DNA of 64,000 nt from Rugalucina vietnamica (Eukaryota; Mollusca; Bivalvia; Lucinida; Lucinidae). The notes under the pieces were generated by a model. That model worked only from the letters and a program-made list of their open reading frames with translations, was not told the DNA's origin and did not search any database. Position numbers and translations under genes: made by a program. This document shows positions 1 to 12,147 of the stretch, one piece after another; positions within the stretch are counted from its first letter, which is position 1, and each line of letters begins with the position of its first letter. The stretch is from NCBI GenBank assembly GCA_964017185.1, contig OZ024878.1:13525351-13589350 (forward strand), written 5' to 3'.

Positions 1-416
1 AGGCATAGGGATGACATAAAAATCAGATTTTTCACGAAAACAACACCATCCGCTCATCGATTGTAAGATACATTGCCGACTTTTGATTTCAAAGGATACG
101 AGAGACGATGGCATGCGCCATAAAGCCCCGATTTAGCACCGGTGGATCTTTCCTGGTCTGAAATCTGAGTTTGACGACACGCTCAGATATGAACGTTGTT
201 AACGGCAAAGTAACGTTGTTAACGCCAAAGTGCTCCGTACGTTGTTAGTGTCCATACTTTGAGCCCTAAATTTTCGGTGGTTTGATGAAAAAGCCCTTAA
301 ATATATATACTGTTGTGTAGAAAAATGGTTTTCCCACTAGTATGCAAAGTTTTGACTTTCTTCATTGAAAACAAATAACACAACAAGAACTGTCCGGGAA
401 CTTTCCGACTGTACCT
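1..416. other. Intergenic, nothing recognised
   Basis: AT-rich sequence with no convincing ORF. A short direct repeat (two copies of AACGTTGTTAACG-like sequence around 190-230) is the only structure seen. Confidence 0.5.
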
Positions 417-419
417 CGT

Positions 420-605
420 AGTTATACAAAGAGAACATATCGTAAACCGGATGAGCATCTATTTCCCAACAGGTGACCACTGAATTAACCGGACATAACT
501 AAATATATCAAAACTTATATAAGATGTGCAAACAGCACAAACATTCAACGCCAAAAAATAAAACAAATAGAACCACAACAGAAGTATCGCATTGGAACGG
601 GTAGT
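420..605 (-). mobile_element. 3' tail of RT-type retroelement (family R), copy 1
   Basis: This is a short piece of the 3' untranslated tail of the retroelement best preserved at 33605-34733. The match is in the opposite orientation: the segment around 'CCACAACAGAAGTATCGC' also occurs near 13270 and 28130, and as its reverse complement near 34450. There is no coding sequence left. Family R occurs at least seven times in the window. Confidence 0.6.
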
Positions 606-1944
606 ATACTAGTGGTGCATGTACGTGTTCATCTGTGTGAAGGTTCTGGTCCTCCTCTGTCATTAGAAAAATTGAAATCGACGAGTTTTTGCAGTTTCTT
701 GACTTACTATATACGTTTTTCTTCTTCTCTAACTATTTGCTATTGCATCTGTCCCCTGTTCTTTATTAAGATAGTAGAATTGCTAATTATAGGGGTCACT
801 ATTTTATGCCATACGACACCATAATGCTCCCATTCGTATTGTCACTCGATGACATGCAATTCCGTTTTGCAATATGAACACAGGCATCGGCTTGTAAATC
901 TTTTTGGACACGTATACTTTGTGATAAAAGTACACTGCTATAATAATACATTTGTTAGTTTTTCCGACTATACTGAGTAACCAAATAAGAGCATCCCCAA
1001 TGGTATAACACCCTTAACATCTGTACCAGATGATGTATCCGATGTTGAGCTCTATTGCAATCTAAGTTAGCTCTTCAATGTAAAGTCACCCATATACTTG
1101 TCTTGGAATCCTCACGAAGGTCCAGGGCATCATGGTTGTTTTGTTATGTTGCAGCACTGTTTTACACTAGGGCATAAAGCCATGAAAATCAAATTCAATA
1201 TTGTATCTAACCAATTCAAGTGCTATAAAAACGAAATTTGTCAGCATCTGGAACTGTCTAAGAATCAGAGTAATGTCATTAAAGCAATGCCCGTCTTTCA
1301 TGACAAAAAAACAACATGTTTTTATGTATTAGTTTTGACAGGTGAGGGCGGAAACAGCTGTTCAGAAAGAGCGAAATGCATGTGCTTTCCTCAGGCAGAA
1401 TTTAACATTAAAGTCGATCACATTGTATAGCTGACGTAACACTGTTGTGTGCAGTTTGATCACGTGTTTTTATTCTAATGCAATAGATTGCGTGCGTTCA
1501 TAATTGTGCTGTCGAATCATGTGCTTTAGTAGCAAAGTTATTTCATTCGGACCTTTCTCTGAATCTTTTTTTAAATACAGCTGTTCAAAATCTTTTTTCA
1601 TTAAATATACAATTGATACGCACCACGATGCATACGAACCGCTTCGATTGGGTACACGCACCACGATGCATACTTGTACGAACCGCTTTGATTGTGTACG
1701 TTTAGTTGCGTACATGTACTTAAATTATTTTATTTTCCATAAATTACATCTGTAGGCTATTTGTTAAGAGATCATGATTTAATGGGAAAAACCATCTTTA
1801 TTTCTTGATTATTAGATATTATAAGACTTGAACACCATTATGTATAACACATAGTATAGTATACTTTCCAAATGATATAATATAAGCTCTACTTTGATTT
1901 CCAAGCTTAGTGGGACGTTTCGCGTTAAACGACAGCTGAGCAGG

Positions 1945-1952
1945 TTTTTTTT

Positions 1953-1994
<42 letters not shown>

Positions 1995-2018
1995 GTTTGG
2001 GGGGGGGTGGGGGGGGGT
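1945..2018. repeat. Poly-T / poly-G tract
   Basis: About 50 T residues broken by one C, then a G-rich run. The proline/lysine-rich ORF read across it is an artefact of the homopolymers. Confidence 0.9.
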
Positions 2019-2207
2019 TCAACAAGCAAACCGTTGCGAAAATCATGGCTTTGAAAATTTTCAGTGGTATGGAAAAATAATTAAGCGTATAAACGTTATT
2101 TAATTCAGTATTCTACTCAAACATCAAATCCATATACTGAAAAGAAAATCGTAAACTTTAATTTGTCATGAATAAAAAACGTATATGGACATTCTTCCTG
2201 TAAGTCC

Positions 2208-2370
2208 CATCTTGAGAAAACCAACAATCTGCATATGCGAAAACAAAGACACAGATCAGCTTCGCGGTAACCGCGAAGCTGATTAGCGCCTTTGTATTCA
2301 CTACACGGATAGAACAATTCCTCTAAATCCAAAATTTCAAGCTTCTAGCCATCTTCTCATGACGCGGTTC
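2208..2370 (-). mobile_element. Foldback MITE family FA, internally deleted
   Basis: It has the inverted ends typical of family FA (GAAAACCAACAATCTGC at the left, a degenerate GACGCGG at the right) and the internal hairpin CTTCGCGGTTACCGCGAAG. Compared with the copy at 3743-3977 the part after the 'CAAGCTTCTAGC' motif is missing. Orientation matches the 3743 copy and is opposite to the five later copies. Confidence 0.7.
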
Positions 2371-2817
2371 ATTTGTAGGTTAGTGGTGAAAGAGAATTGC
2401 CATAGTGTTTAATCGTGAATGTAAAGCATCAACAGAATTAAAAGAAAATAAAACACCTTGCCTTTGGCTTGATTTTCGCACGTGCTATAGGCATCGTTTC
2501 TTATGACGTGATTTAAAATGTATGGAAGTTGAATGCCAAATACACATTGAACCCTAATATATATTGAAATAAATCATCAATAAATCTTATTTAAATGTCA
2601 TTCTTCTATCAAATCTTCTATGGTGCTAGCTTTTAATAAAGAATCAGGCACCATAACCTTCAGCTTAAATAGATTTGTAGAATACCACACGTTTCATCGC
2701 AGCCTAAAGCCGGTCGTTTACTGGATCATCCGTTTATAGTATACAACTTAGTGATAAATTTGCCAGAAACGTTTAGGACTTTAAGCCTCTACCTAAATAG
2801 CTTATATCACTGATAAT

Positions 2818-3630
2818 AGAGAGGTTGAGAAAATGAACTTGTAACTTGTACGTGTACGTGTAGAACAGTTTTATCCCCAAACTTCGTCATTTATTACAAG
2901 TTCAAAATACTCGTTACACGTTGAGAATCAGTTAGGCTGTGAATGCAAATAAATTTGCGACTTGTAAGTTTTCTTTATATGTTTCCATCGATAGGTCAGG
3001 TAGGTACAAGCAGAAACGAAGTTCGATGAAGCGTTGCCAAATCGTTTTGCACGTGCAGCCGAAGTATATCTGACCAAAGGCGAATCGACGTACATGTGAC
3101 CATATATGTATGTAGGTCATATAGAGACGGGACCTCGGTTTAAAGTATCGTTCGAAAGACTGGATAAGCCCAGAATCGAACGCACTATCCCTGGTTTACA
3201 AAGCCGGTAGCTTAACTACCAGGTCACGAAGGTTTCTTTTCTTTTATTTTTTTTTTTAATTTATTTCTTATTTTTGGATGCAAAATTGTAACGCGGGGAA
3301 AGCGGTGGTGCTTTTACAACAGACTGGCCCTGCTGTGTGGTTGGAATTTGACTTTGAAAAAGAAGGAACATCGGAGCCGGAACAAACTTGTGACAATAAA
3401 ATTAACTCCTCATCGTTGTCTAAAAGTCCGGCTAACAATAAATCATCCATGTTTACTTTCATATATCAACACATGTATAAACAATAAAAAATTCAGCTGT
3501 ATATACTTTATGAAATCTACACGTACACGTTCGATTTTCTCAAACGATTTTACACTCAAAACGATCGTGTACGGGTAAATAAAGCTACAAGTACACGTAC
3601 ACGTTACAAGTTTATTTTCTCAACCTCTCT
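2818..3630. mobile_element. 813 bp element with ~43 bp TIRs and AAT target duplication
   Basis: Terminal inverted repeats start AGAGAGGTTGAGAAAAT and continue for about 43 bp into a GTACGTGTACGTG repeat. AAT flanks both ends (2815-2817 and 3631-3633). The paralogous block in copy 3 (about 17855-17880) is an empty site: removing the element and one AAT gives a sequence that aligns with copy 3 without a gap. No transposase is visible, so it looks non-autonomous. A minus-strand SINE sits inside it at 3120-3235. A three-base duplication would fit PIF/Harbinger-like elements, but this is inference. Confidence 0.75.
3120..3235 (-). mobile_element. tRNA-Thr-like SINE head
   Basis: On the minus strand there is a tRNA-like segment with a box A-like region, the anticodon-loop sequence CTTTGTAAACC (TGT, threonine-type), and the box B-like GTTCGATTC. 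The stems do not pair well enough for a functional tRNA. The same organisation, including TTGTAAACC, occurs on the plus strand at 18838, so this is a dispersed SINE family and not a tRNA gene. Confidence 0.65.
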
Positions 3631-3742
3631 AATAAGATGATAATAGTAGGTATTGCAAACCAAAGACGCCCCTAATGTCTTTTTAAAACCAAAATGTTTG
3701 AATCTTCTCGCTTCTTAGAACCGTATAATTATACATACATTT

Positions 3743-3977
3743 GAGCCACCACATGGGAAAACCAACAATCTGCAATAGGCGAAAACAAAGGCGCAGATCA
3801 GCTTCGCAGTAACTGCGAAGCTGATCAGCGCCTTTGTTTTCGCCACTCGGATAGTACAATTCATCTTCTACTTAAATCCGAAATTTCAAGCTTCTAGCTC
3901 TTTTCTGCGCTTGTACAGGCCTGTTTGTGTCGGACCTGTTCGGAAACCACATTGTTGGTTTTCCCACGAGGCGGCTC
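3743..3977 (-). mobile_element. Foldback MITE family FA, complete
   Basis: 235 bp with inverted ends (GAGCCACCACATGGGAAAA... and the complement of GAGCCGCCTCGTGGGAAAA). It carries a strong internal hairpin around GCTTCGCAGTAACTGCGAAGC. Other copies lie at 2208, 22316, 27548, 39901, 44299 and 44567. No coding capacity. Confidence 0.85.
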
Positions 3978-4319
3978 AAATAATGCATTACCAGAAGTTC
4001 TTCTACATAATTATTGTCCAGCCCGCATATTTACTGATCAACCGTAAGTGTCTATGACATTCATGACAAATGTATGTATGAGTAAAGAAAATAACGTTTA
4101 AAATACACTGCCGACGCCGCACGACCCCACACAGTTTGACAAAATCGTGTAAAAATAGACAGCGACCAGGAACTGGCACAAATGTCTTCATGACGTGAAA
4201 TAGGAAATACCATAAGCAAAAATATTTACGATACGATTGGAACAAAAGGTAGAACAAGGCAGCAACTAAGACTCACTAAGAGATATATTATTTTTGTTCA
4301 TAGGTACTTGCCAATGAGG

Positions 4320-4321
<2 letters not shown>

Positions 4322-4376
<55 letters not shown>
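4322..4376. repeat. Poly-T tract (~55)
   Basis: Uninterrupted T run. The sequence right after it is not recognised, so it is not clearly a retroelement tail. Confidence 0.95.
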
Positions 4377-4383
<7 letters not shown>

Positions 4384-4680
4384 CTAAAGATCACCATACT
4401 TATCATTATCCATTATATGGCCAGCCATGAAGGGCCATATGCACGCCAAAAGGATCCCACAGAACTTGGGATTTACTGGCATGGTAACTTTTGCCTTGTT
4501 AAATCATTGTGTGTACTAGAAATATAAGTGTCACGAAAACGAATCATTTAATGTCTATATGTCGTCAAGCATAGAGAGAAATATTTTTTTCAATTTGGCA
4601 TGCATCGATTCCTGAATTATTTTGAACAGTTATCTAAAATGGATTGCTAGAAGCATACTGGCACTGGAGTGAACACCACT

Positions 4681-5165
4681 TAAGGATTGAAATTCAGATT
4701 TTAGCTTTCACTGGATGATGAAAAACATTAGGCTGTTTTAATGTCTGTGAAGCCCGAAGGGCTTCTCGGAGACATTAAAACAGCTAATGTTTTTCATCAT
4801 CCAGTGAAAGCTAAAATCTGAATTTCAATACTTATATTTACATTTTATATTATCAATCAAGTATCAGATTTTTAATTGCGCATGTCAACGTTCATTTTCA
4901 TGTTATTTGACATTAAATCCCACTTAACGTAATTCTGGAACAGCCAAAACGTCAAATTTTCGCGTCTAACGTCATGGCGATACGCGACCAACGTTACAAC
5001 AACAAGAGTAAACAAACAACGTCACTGGATGGGTTTTGACGTCGGCCCGCCCATAGGCGTGGCCTCTAGATCACGTGACTTAATGTTTTTCATTGAGAAA
5101 TGAAGAACATCAAGAAAGATACTTTCATCTAGGGCGATTGCAATAAAAATGTAAATATATAGTAA
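4681..5165 (+). mobile_element. Hairpin-headed element family FB, copy 1
   Basis: It starts with a 143 bp near-perfect hairpin (4687-4829), whose tip is AAGCCCGAAGGGCTT. A ~330 bp tail follows with TAACGTCATGG, CAACGTCAC, a CCGCCC box and CACGTG. Two more copies sit in tandem at 60653-61262 and 61265-61800, with the same head and tail order. There is no ORF of note. The tail has several sites resembling CRE, GC-box and E-box elements, so it could carry promoter activity (inference only). Confidence 0.8.
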
Positions 5166-6096
5166 TAATATTACAAGCTAAAATGTAGGGAAGACAAGAC
5201 CGTTTTCGAAATGAAAATTATGTTTTGCTGGAAAATCAGTTGCAAAGTACTGTACAATCGCATTATGCCTGCCATTAGCGCTATTGTCAGTCATTTAGCA
5301 GTTTATCAGAGTACAGAGACAAATGACAACGCTAATTTCAAAACAACTCCAAACGTACTAAGCACATAAAGAAGAAACTTTATATCGTGATGCCCGACCT
5401 TAAATAAAGCTATAAAATTTCCGAGTAATACATGTACATTCATTTATCAAATAATCTAATAAGCATTGTGTCATACAGTGCTGTCATTCTACGAAAATAC
5501 GACCGCTGTTGTCAATAACTTTAATGCGGTAATCGGCCGGGAGGAAGATTTCCATTGCCGGTTAAAACAATAGATCTTCTTTATGCTTAACGTGACATTT
5601 CATCAAGAAATGTGTCTTGACTTCTGAGAACTACCAAACATGCATCACGATTATGTAAGATAAATAGTTCCCTACAAAAGTTACGTCGAAGGGAATTTTT
5701 ACGTACAAACAATGCTTGCTGGCTCTCCCATGTATGTGCAGAAATATAGAACGAAAACGCAAATGAAGGGTGAAAAGAATCAGTTAAGCGTTAACAGATG
5801 TTACTAACGTGTCATTTAAGCTAGGAAATGCAAAAGAAAATAAATCTAGTGTTAAAGCAGTGATTATTCTTTTTTGAAACTGTACCGTTTGATGTAAAAT
5901 GAATGAGGTCATTATTCTAATACAGTTTGGTATAATACTGTATTTACCTTTGTTTTCTTTTCATATGCTCCTCTTTTCAAATGTGAGAGCATTCAAATGT
6001 GAGAGCAAAGATGTATAGCTTTCACGTCGTAAGTTTAAGAATGTGTAAATAATAATATTTACTACATTACAAAGTTTTTTTACAAACTCCATCGTC

Positions 6097-6975
6097 AGGC
6101 AGCTTCCTCAAACTTTTTGATCCATTATGTTATTTATCTTGATTTATTTGTTTGTCCATGATATCGTGATTCATTGACTAGCTACAGATTCACCAAGAGG
6201 ACCGAACAACTAACTAAATGTTGTGAACCACTGCAGAAGCTGAGGGTGAGGTTAGGTACCTGAAAAAATCGATTTAAGCCCGCCAGTAATTACTGATCGT
6301 TCCAAAGCGATACTTCTGTGGTGGTTCTTATTGTTATGGTGTTCAAAATATTTTGTGCTGTTGGCGCCTTATGTATGTTATCATATATATGCACATTTCA
6401 TTTCTATCACGGTTCCCTCGAGGGCTTCTTCCGTGTGGATATGATGTTTCCGTCCGTGTTTTATGATACCGCTCTCACCAGGTGCCACAGACAACATGCT
6501 AGTCAGCTGATGTAGCTCGACATAGCAAAACAATTTAATTTGTTTGGCTTTAAAATGGGCTTCTATGTCTAAAAAGGGCTTCTTGTTTGTCCTTGATGAT
6601 TCATCGACTAGTTAAAGTGTGAACCACTGCAGAAGATGAGGGTGAGGTTAGGTCCCCCACCTCAGTCGTTTTATATAACTGATCGTTCCAAAGCGATACG
6701 TCTGTTGCATTTCTATTTGTGTTATGTTTTAGATGGATTTTTGTGCTGTTTGAACCTTATAGTTTTATTTAAACTCGGATAACTGAGTGGGTATTTTTTT
6801 TTTTGGGGGGGGGGGGAAATAGCTGCTCACTCGGCTTATGATATGTATAAGTACCTAATTGTCAATTTGGTTTTTTTCCCGCCTCGGTTTATGGAGTGGG
6901 AGTTTCTTTCTGATTGCGTCTTTTTCCTGATCATTGCTTACTTGTACCTTTCTAAAAATGAATAAAAACAAACGA
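6097..6975 (+). mobile_element. 3' tail of retroelement family R, two partial units
   Basis: Two head-to-tail partial copies (about 6097-6420 and 6570-6975) match the 3' tail of the element at 33605-34733. Both contain GAACCACTGCAGAAG, the GATCGTTCCAA motif and, in the second, TTTTTCCTGATCATTGC. A G-rich run is present near 6805. Nothing codes for protein here. Confidence 0.65.
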
Positions 6976-7274
6976 GACAGTTCAAATTGTCTGGGTGACA
7001 AATATACAGCTGATCAAGTAAATTAATTGCTTATTGCACGAAACCAGAAAAAAGACAAATAAACAACGTTCTAGATAATTGTCTCTTTGGATAAAAATCT
7101 TTTAGTCACAATTCAAACTTTGATTCGATTGCGGGGCTTCTAAGGAGAACTATTATGACAATCGTTAAAGGCAACTCAAAATTCCAATCAAGTATTGGTC
7201 CGTTCATACCAAAAACCTCAGTCTTTTATAAGAGTCTTTTTGGTGATCTCTTATTTCGTTTGTTTTATCATATA

Positions 7275-8541
7275 CGAGGTGTGATCAGAAAGTTCCATGC
7301 CTCAAGTGCTTGTGATTGCCAGGGAACGAAAATCCTGTGATTGCTTTTCAATATAATCCCCCTCCAAGGCAATGCACTAAGTTCATCTCTGTTTTTAGAA
7401 GTCCTTTTCCTACTCCTCCAAATACTTGTTCATTGCCGCTACGACGCCTTCATTGCTCCCAAACTGTGTTCCAAGAAGGTTGGATTTTAGTTTTGGGAAC
7501 AGATAGAAGTCAGAAGGGGCCATATCAGGAGAATCTGGGGGTTGAGGAAGGACTTCGAATCCGCATTCAGTCGCATTAGTCATGGCAACTTGAGACGTGT
7601 GAGTAGGCGCATTGTACTGCAAGAGCAGAACACCTCGAGTCAATTTTCCTCTCCTCTTTCTTGCAATTTCCTGGCGCAAGCACCTCACTTCTGCTGCATA
7701 ATATGCACCATTTATCTTGCGACCTTATTCAAGATAATCAATCATGATTACCCCCTGACTATCCCAAAAGACTGAGGTCATCACCTTCCCTGCTGAAGAA
7801 ACTCTCTTAACCTTTTTGGGAGGGGGTGAGCCAGGGTGCTTCAATTGCATACTTTGCATTTTCTACTCTGGGTCAAAGTGATGAACCCATGTCTCATCTT
7901 GGGTTACAACTCGGTCGATAAAATCACCGGGATCATCTTTAAAGCGAGACAGGAGATACCTACAAATGTCGAGCCGAGATCGTTTTGGCCATCAGTCAAC
8001 ATTCTTGGTACCTATCTTGCCGAGACCTTGGACATACCCAAGATATCCGTTAGAATTGTTTGCACTGCCCCAAAACTTATACCATCTTCGCTGGCTATAC
8101 TTCGCAAGTCACGCCTCCTGTCACACATAACCAGGTTGTGAACGATCTCTACATTTTCATCAGTGATGGCATATTTGGGGCTGCCAGACCTTGGATCATC
8201 ATCAATGCTCTCTCACCCGCGCTTAAATTCTGCAGCTCGTTTTTTTCACCGTGAAGGAGATTCATTCCCAAGGGTTTTCATTAAGTCTTCGTGAATTTCC
8301 TTGGTAGTCATTTCCTTCTTACAAAGATATTTTTCACCGCTCTCACTTCAACTTTCTCCATTTTGCAAGTTTTACGCACTGTCCTCTCTCAGTACTGTCG
8401 TACAAAAGCAATCAAGCGCCACCAAATGCTTTTTACTCTCCAGATGTCTTTCAATTAAATAGAATGACAGACTGAACAAGATTTTTGTCTAATGGAATGC
8501 TTTGAAGTGTATGAGGCTTAGAACTTTCTGATCACACCTCG
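7275..8541 (-). pseudogene. Mariner transposon with dead transposase
   Basis: A complete-length (1,267 bp) mariner-type element. Inverted ends CGAGGTGTGATCAGAAAG are perfect, and each is flanked by the expected TA. The transposase lies on the minus strand and is broken by several in-frame stops; only the last 92 codons (7410-7688) are open. Recognisable pieces are the first catalytic motif QDETWVHHFDP (around 7900), SAGKVMTSVFWDSQG, and the C-terminal DMAPSDFYLFP motif. The second catalytic aspartate, normally D in a DNA motif, is tyrosine (QYNAPTHTS; codon TAC). Counting from it, the spacing to the D of APSD is 34 residues, as expected for the DD34D class. The element is therefore inactive as a source but has intact ends. 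It is absent from copy 2 of the locus. Confidence 0.92.
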
Positions 8542-9119
8542 TATATATTATGTTGAAATACTGAACGCAAGAATAGGGCCGAATTACAATATCACAGCAT
8601 TTGTCGTAAGCCCGTATCAAGGACGCACATTCTCATTTGTTTTTACAACAGAAGACATCCCATACCTTACCTCACTTTCCAGAAACCGACGTTGTACAAC
8701 AGAGTCACAACGTTCCCCTGATTTTGTGATACGCATAACCGTCTTAGCTGGATAGCGGGTTATCATTTTCTGCCTGTGGTTTTTACAGGATTCTTGATTT
8801 ATGATATTCGTGCACGCAAATTGTCTATTTCATTGTGTCACTTTGATTCGATTCAGGTATAAGATTTCACGAATTCGATTGCTCTGTAACTTGTATCCGT
8901 TGCCTCATCAATTTTATAGATTTATGTCATTTTCATAGTTTGATGCAGAATCGTAGCGCAACAATGTCACGTCGTTGTTTTCGATTTGAACGTTAGTTAG
9001 TCGGGTTAGTCAGTCGACCCAACTCCAAATACATTTTGTGTCCTGGTCAATTCTGTGATTATCCCTTTTGATTATTTTATCAGTTTTAAACAAATCATAC
9101 CGATGTGGGTGTATTTTGA

Positions 9120-9140
9120 AAAAAAAAAAAAAAAAAAAAA
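9120..9140. repeat. Poly-A run
   Basis: About 21 A residues inside copy 1. The paralogous place in copy 2 (about 14030) lacks it. Confidence 0.8.
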
Positions 9141-9877
9141 TATGATAGGAATTCCATAGCGTTTGTTTCATGTACATTTTCATTGAGCAACTACAGAACT
9201 GATTGTAATGATAATTCACGAAGACTTCTATTGCTTCTCATAGACCATGAGTTTTTGCCTCTGAAAACACCAAAACCATAAGATTTTGAGTTCTAAATCT
9301 TCCTCGCTACCATTTACAGATATCTTTAAACATACATTTGCATTTTTGTCAGAAGACCCCATAACAGAACTAAACTATGACCATGCTATGAAGATTTTAA
9401 TCTACTGAGACAATTAACTGATAAGCGTTGTGCATGTGTCATTTATCCAGTTTCGCTCGAAATGCAATTAGTTTTCTTGATCAGATATATTATAGTTTCA
9501 TCTTGACATTTTAACTATTTTGTTTCAAACTCCCTTCATCTGCTTTTTATCATCAGAAAATATCTTTCGTTTTACTACTGAATGGTTCAAATCGGGCTAA
9601 GTGCATGGATGTACGTTCTACTAAATAGAAATGTACACAAATGTCAATGCCCAAATATGATGTCATTATGTGCATGTGCATAATTTTAGTAAGTATTTTT
9701 TTTATTATTATTTAAAATCATTTTTTCTTTGTTTCCTAACTTATTTCACCTGTATTTGTTAATGATTACTTGTATGTACATTTGCTATGTAGTGTTGTTG
9801 TTTTAAGAGGGCCTCATGGAGGATTGGTCATACCCACTGAGTCACCCTTTAAAAATAAAGTCATTACTTACTTACGT

Positions 9878-10540
9878 ATACTTAGTTAGTTGTTCGATCA
9901 TCGTGGTGAATCTCTAACTAGTCAATGAATCATCAAGGACAAACAAATAAATTATGATACATGTAACCATCATGATGACTCAAAAACAAGGACTCACAAA
10001 TGAAATACGCTACCCGGCAATGGAGATCCCTGTGCGCTAAACAACATCACTGAAGATCAGGAAGCGCAAAAGAAAAACACCAGTGGAACCCCGATGGGCC
10101 GGCCAAGTAACGACAAGCTCCAACCAACTAAAGTTATTAGCTTTAAGTCGAGGCCATCGTAGAGTCAGGCGCCCGACGTACCAGCTTGCAATTAAAGAAG
10201 GAAGCATACGTAGTTGTCAACCATGATTGGGTTAAAAAGTAAGCTTGCAAACTGTCGCATCACAATTAATTTATACCTTATAAATTTGTAACGTATAATG
10301 TTGTTGTTGTTTTTTTCTAAACTGAAAAGAAAAAAAGATTCCTTTCTATAAGTTTCTTAAATTTGTAAACCAAGTCGCCGTAAAATTCTGGTTCCGAAAT
10401 GCTCTTGCGTAAAAGCGTTTTTAACCCAACATTAAATTTGAAAAAAAAAATTCATAGTGTCTGCCATAAAATTTAGAAAATGTTTCTCAAAGTTTATGAT
10501 ACCGATAGCCCTGCTGGAGAAGTTTGGATGATAAGCTTTT
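9878..10540 (-). mobile_element. Retroelement family R, truncated copy with C-terminal relic
   Basis: On the minus strand the segment matches the end of the coding part and the 3' tail of the 33605-34733 copy. The coding relic (about 10180-10530) contains the CAACCATGATTGGGTTAAAA region and is interrupted by substitutions and indels. It lies between copies 1 and 2 of the triplicated locus. Confidence 0.65.
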
Positions 10541-10912
10541 ATTTCGCGCGTTTAAGACCTCTATTATTCAAAGTAAATTAGAATTGCTAATATCGGGGTT
10601 TACAATGGAGACATTTCTTGAATCACTATTTCATGCGAGGCGACACTATAATGTTCTCATTCATTACGTACTTATATTTTGCAAGACGGACAAAGCCATT
10701 GGTTTGTACTTGTTTTCAAACACCTATACTTTATGATAAATATGGCTTCCGCTGTTGAGGCCACGATGTTACCATTCTATGTCTCTTTTTAACCCATATT
10801 TGACGAATGGATTTTCCCATCATTATCAATTGGGCGAGTTCACGTTCATGTTTAGGGGCGTTAGGAGTGATTTGGAATTTTTATTCCATTTATCGATGAC
10901 ATTCCTCTAAGC

Positions 10913-10978
10913 AAACAGAATAGCCCCAGATGGAACGCCGCGTTTTGCGGCGTCGCATCTTGGGCTATTCTGTTTGCC
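10913..10978. repeat. Short perfect hairpin
   Basis: Arms GCAAACAGAATAGCCC / GGGCTATTCTGTTTGC, with the tip ACGCCGCGTTTTGCGGCGT. It is absent from the other two copies of the locus, so it is probably a small inserted foldback. Confidence 0.8.
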
Positions 10979-12102
10979 TATGTCCCATAAAAGGGACGCC
11001 GGGCTTAAATGAGAACTTCTGAACCAAAGACTGTATTTCACACGGCTCATTTGCTTTAAAAGGAAAATAGATATTGTTCTTTGTAATGTAAAGTATGTCC
11101 AATACCTTATGTTTTAAATTAATGTTCTAAATTACAATACGGTTTTATTATAGGACACGAAGGCATGAAAGTCGAATTCAATATAATACCTAACCAATTT
11201 AGTTGCCATTAAAACGAAATTTGTCAGCATCTGGATCTGTCAAAGAATCAGAGTAATGTCATTACGACAGTGCTCTTCTTTCTCACCATTAAATGGATAT
11301 TTTACATTACTTTTGACAGATGAGGGAGGAAACATCTTTTCAGAAAGAGCGAAATGCATGTGCTTTTTTCAGGCAGAATTATCGCACTGCAATCGATCAT
11401 ATTTTTAATGCTGACGTCACACTGTTATACAGTAGAATCACGTGCTTAGTAGCTAAATTATTTCTATCAGTCCTTCCCTGACTCTTCAAAATCTGTTGTT
11501 TTTTTTTTTCTTTATCATTTATACAATCGATATATAAACTCCGAGAACCGTTTCCATTGGGTATATGTAGAGCAGTTGTGACGGTTGTTTAGATTATTTT
11601 TCTTTGAATTTCTAGGGTATCTCTTCAGATACAATACGTCTTTGTAAAGACCTTTTTAAAACCCATGGTAAATATAATGTATAAACGCTTCTGTCATTTT
11701 TCCAAACTTTCGTCGTGTTTCAAGATAAACTGCGGCTCAGCCTTGCATTCAAATGTTTGAAAGTAAAATACCAAATACACATTGAATCCTAGAAGATATT
11801 GAAATCATGTCATCAATAAATTTCATTTAAATGTCATTCTTCCATCAAAACTGCTATATATAATAATGGTGATAGCTTTAAATAAAGAAGTAAGTAACCG
11901 TAACTTTCAGCTAAAAATACAAATGAAGTAGATCAGAAGGATACCACGTGTTTTATCGTAGCCGAATGCAAAGATAACATGTTTTGCAACTGATTAACCC
12001 GTTTACAGTGTACTACTCGGCGATAAATTTGTTGGAAACGTTTTGGACTGGACTGAGCATCCACCTAAATATCTTATGGCTGACAATAACTGACATTACA
12101 AA

Positions 12103-12147
<45 letters not shown>
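12103..12147. repeat. Poly-T tract
   Basis: About 45 T residues, specific to copy 2 of the locus. Confidence 0.95.

Larger units (their letters stand above)
610..9690. repeat. Triplicated locus, copy 1 (longest)
   Basis: Collinear blocks of this region recur in the same order at 10540-14530 and 15230-18090. Examples: 640-1060 with 15255-15860; 1170-1440 with 11155-11410 and 16230-16490; 2560-2800 with 11800-12050 and 17640-17870; 5437-5960 with 12209-12690; 6980-7170 with 12790-12980; 8790-9240 with 13680-14130; 9260-9660 with 14145-14530. Copies differ by many substitutions and indels, so the duplication is not recent. Reading frames are not conserved between copies (the ORF at 1098-1430 has an in-frame stop in copy 2), so the block appears non-coding. 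The extra length of this copy is due to inserted transposons. Confidence 0.75.

Noticed and set aside
1098..1430. 110-codon ORF in copy 1 of the triplicated locus
   Set aside because: The aligned copy at 11160 has an in-frame stop, and no domain is visible.
1819..2046. Lysine-rich ORF on the minus strand
   Set aside because: Produced by the poly-T tract.
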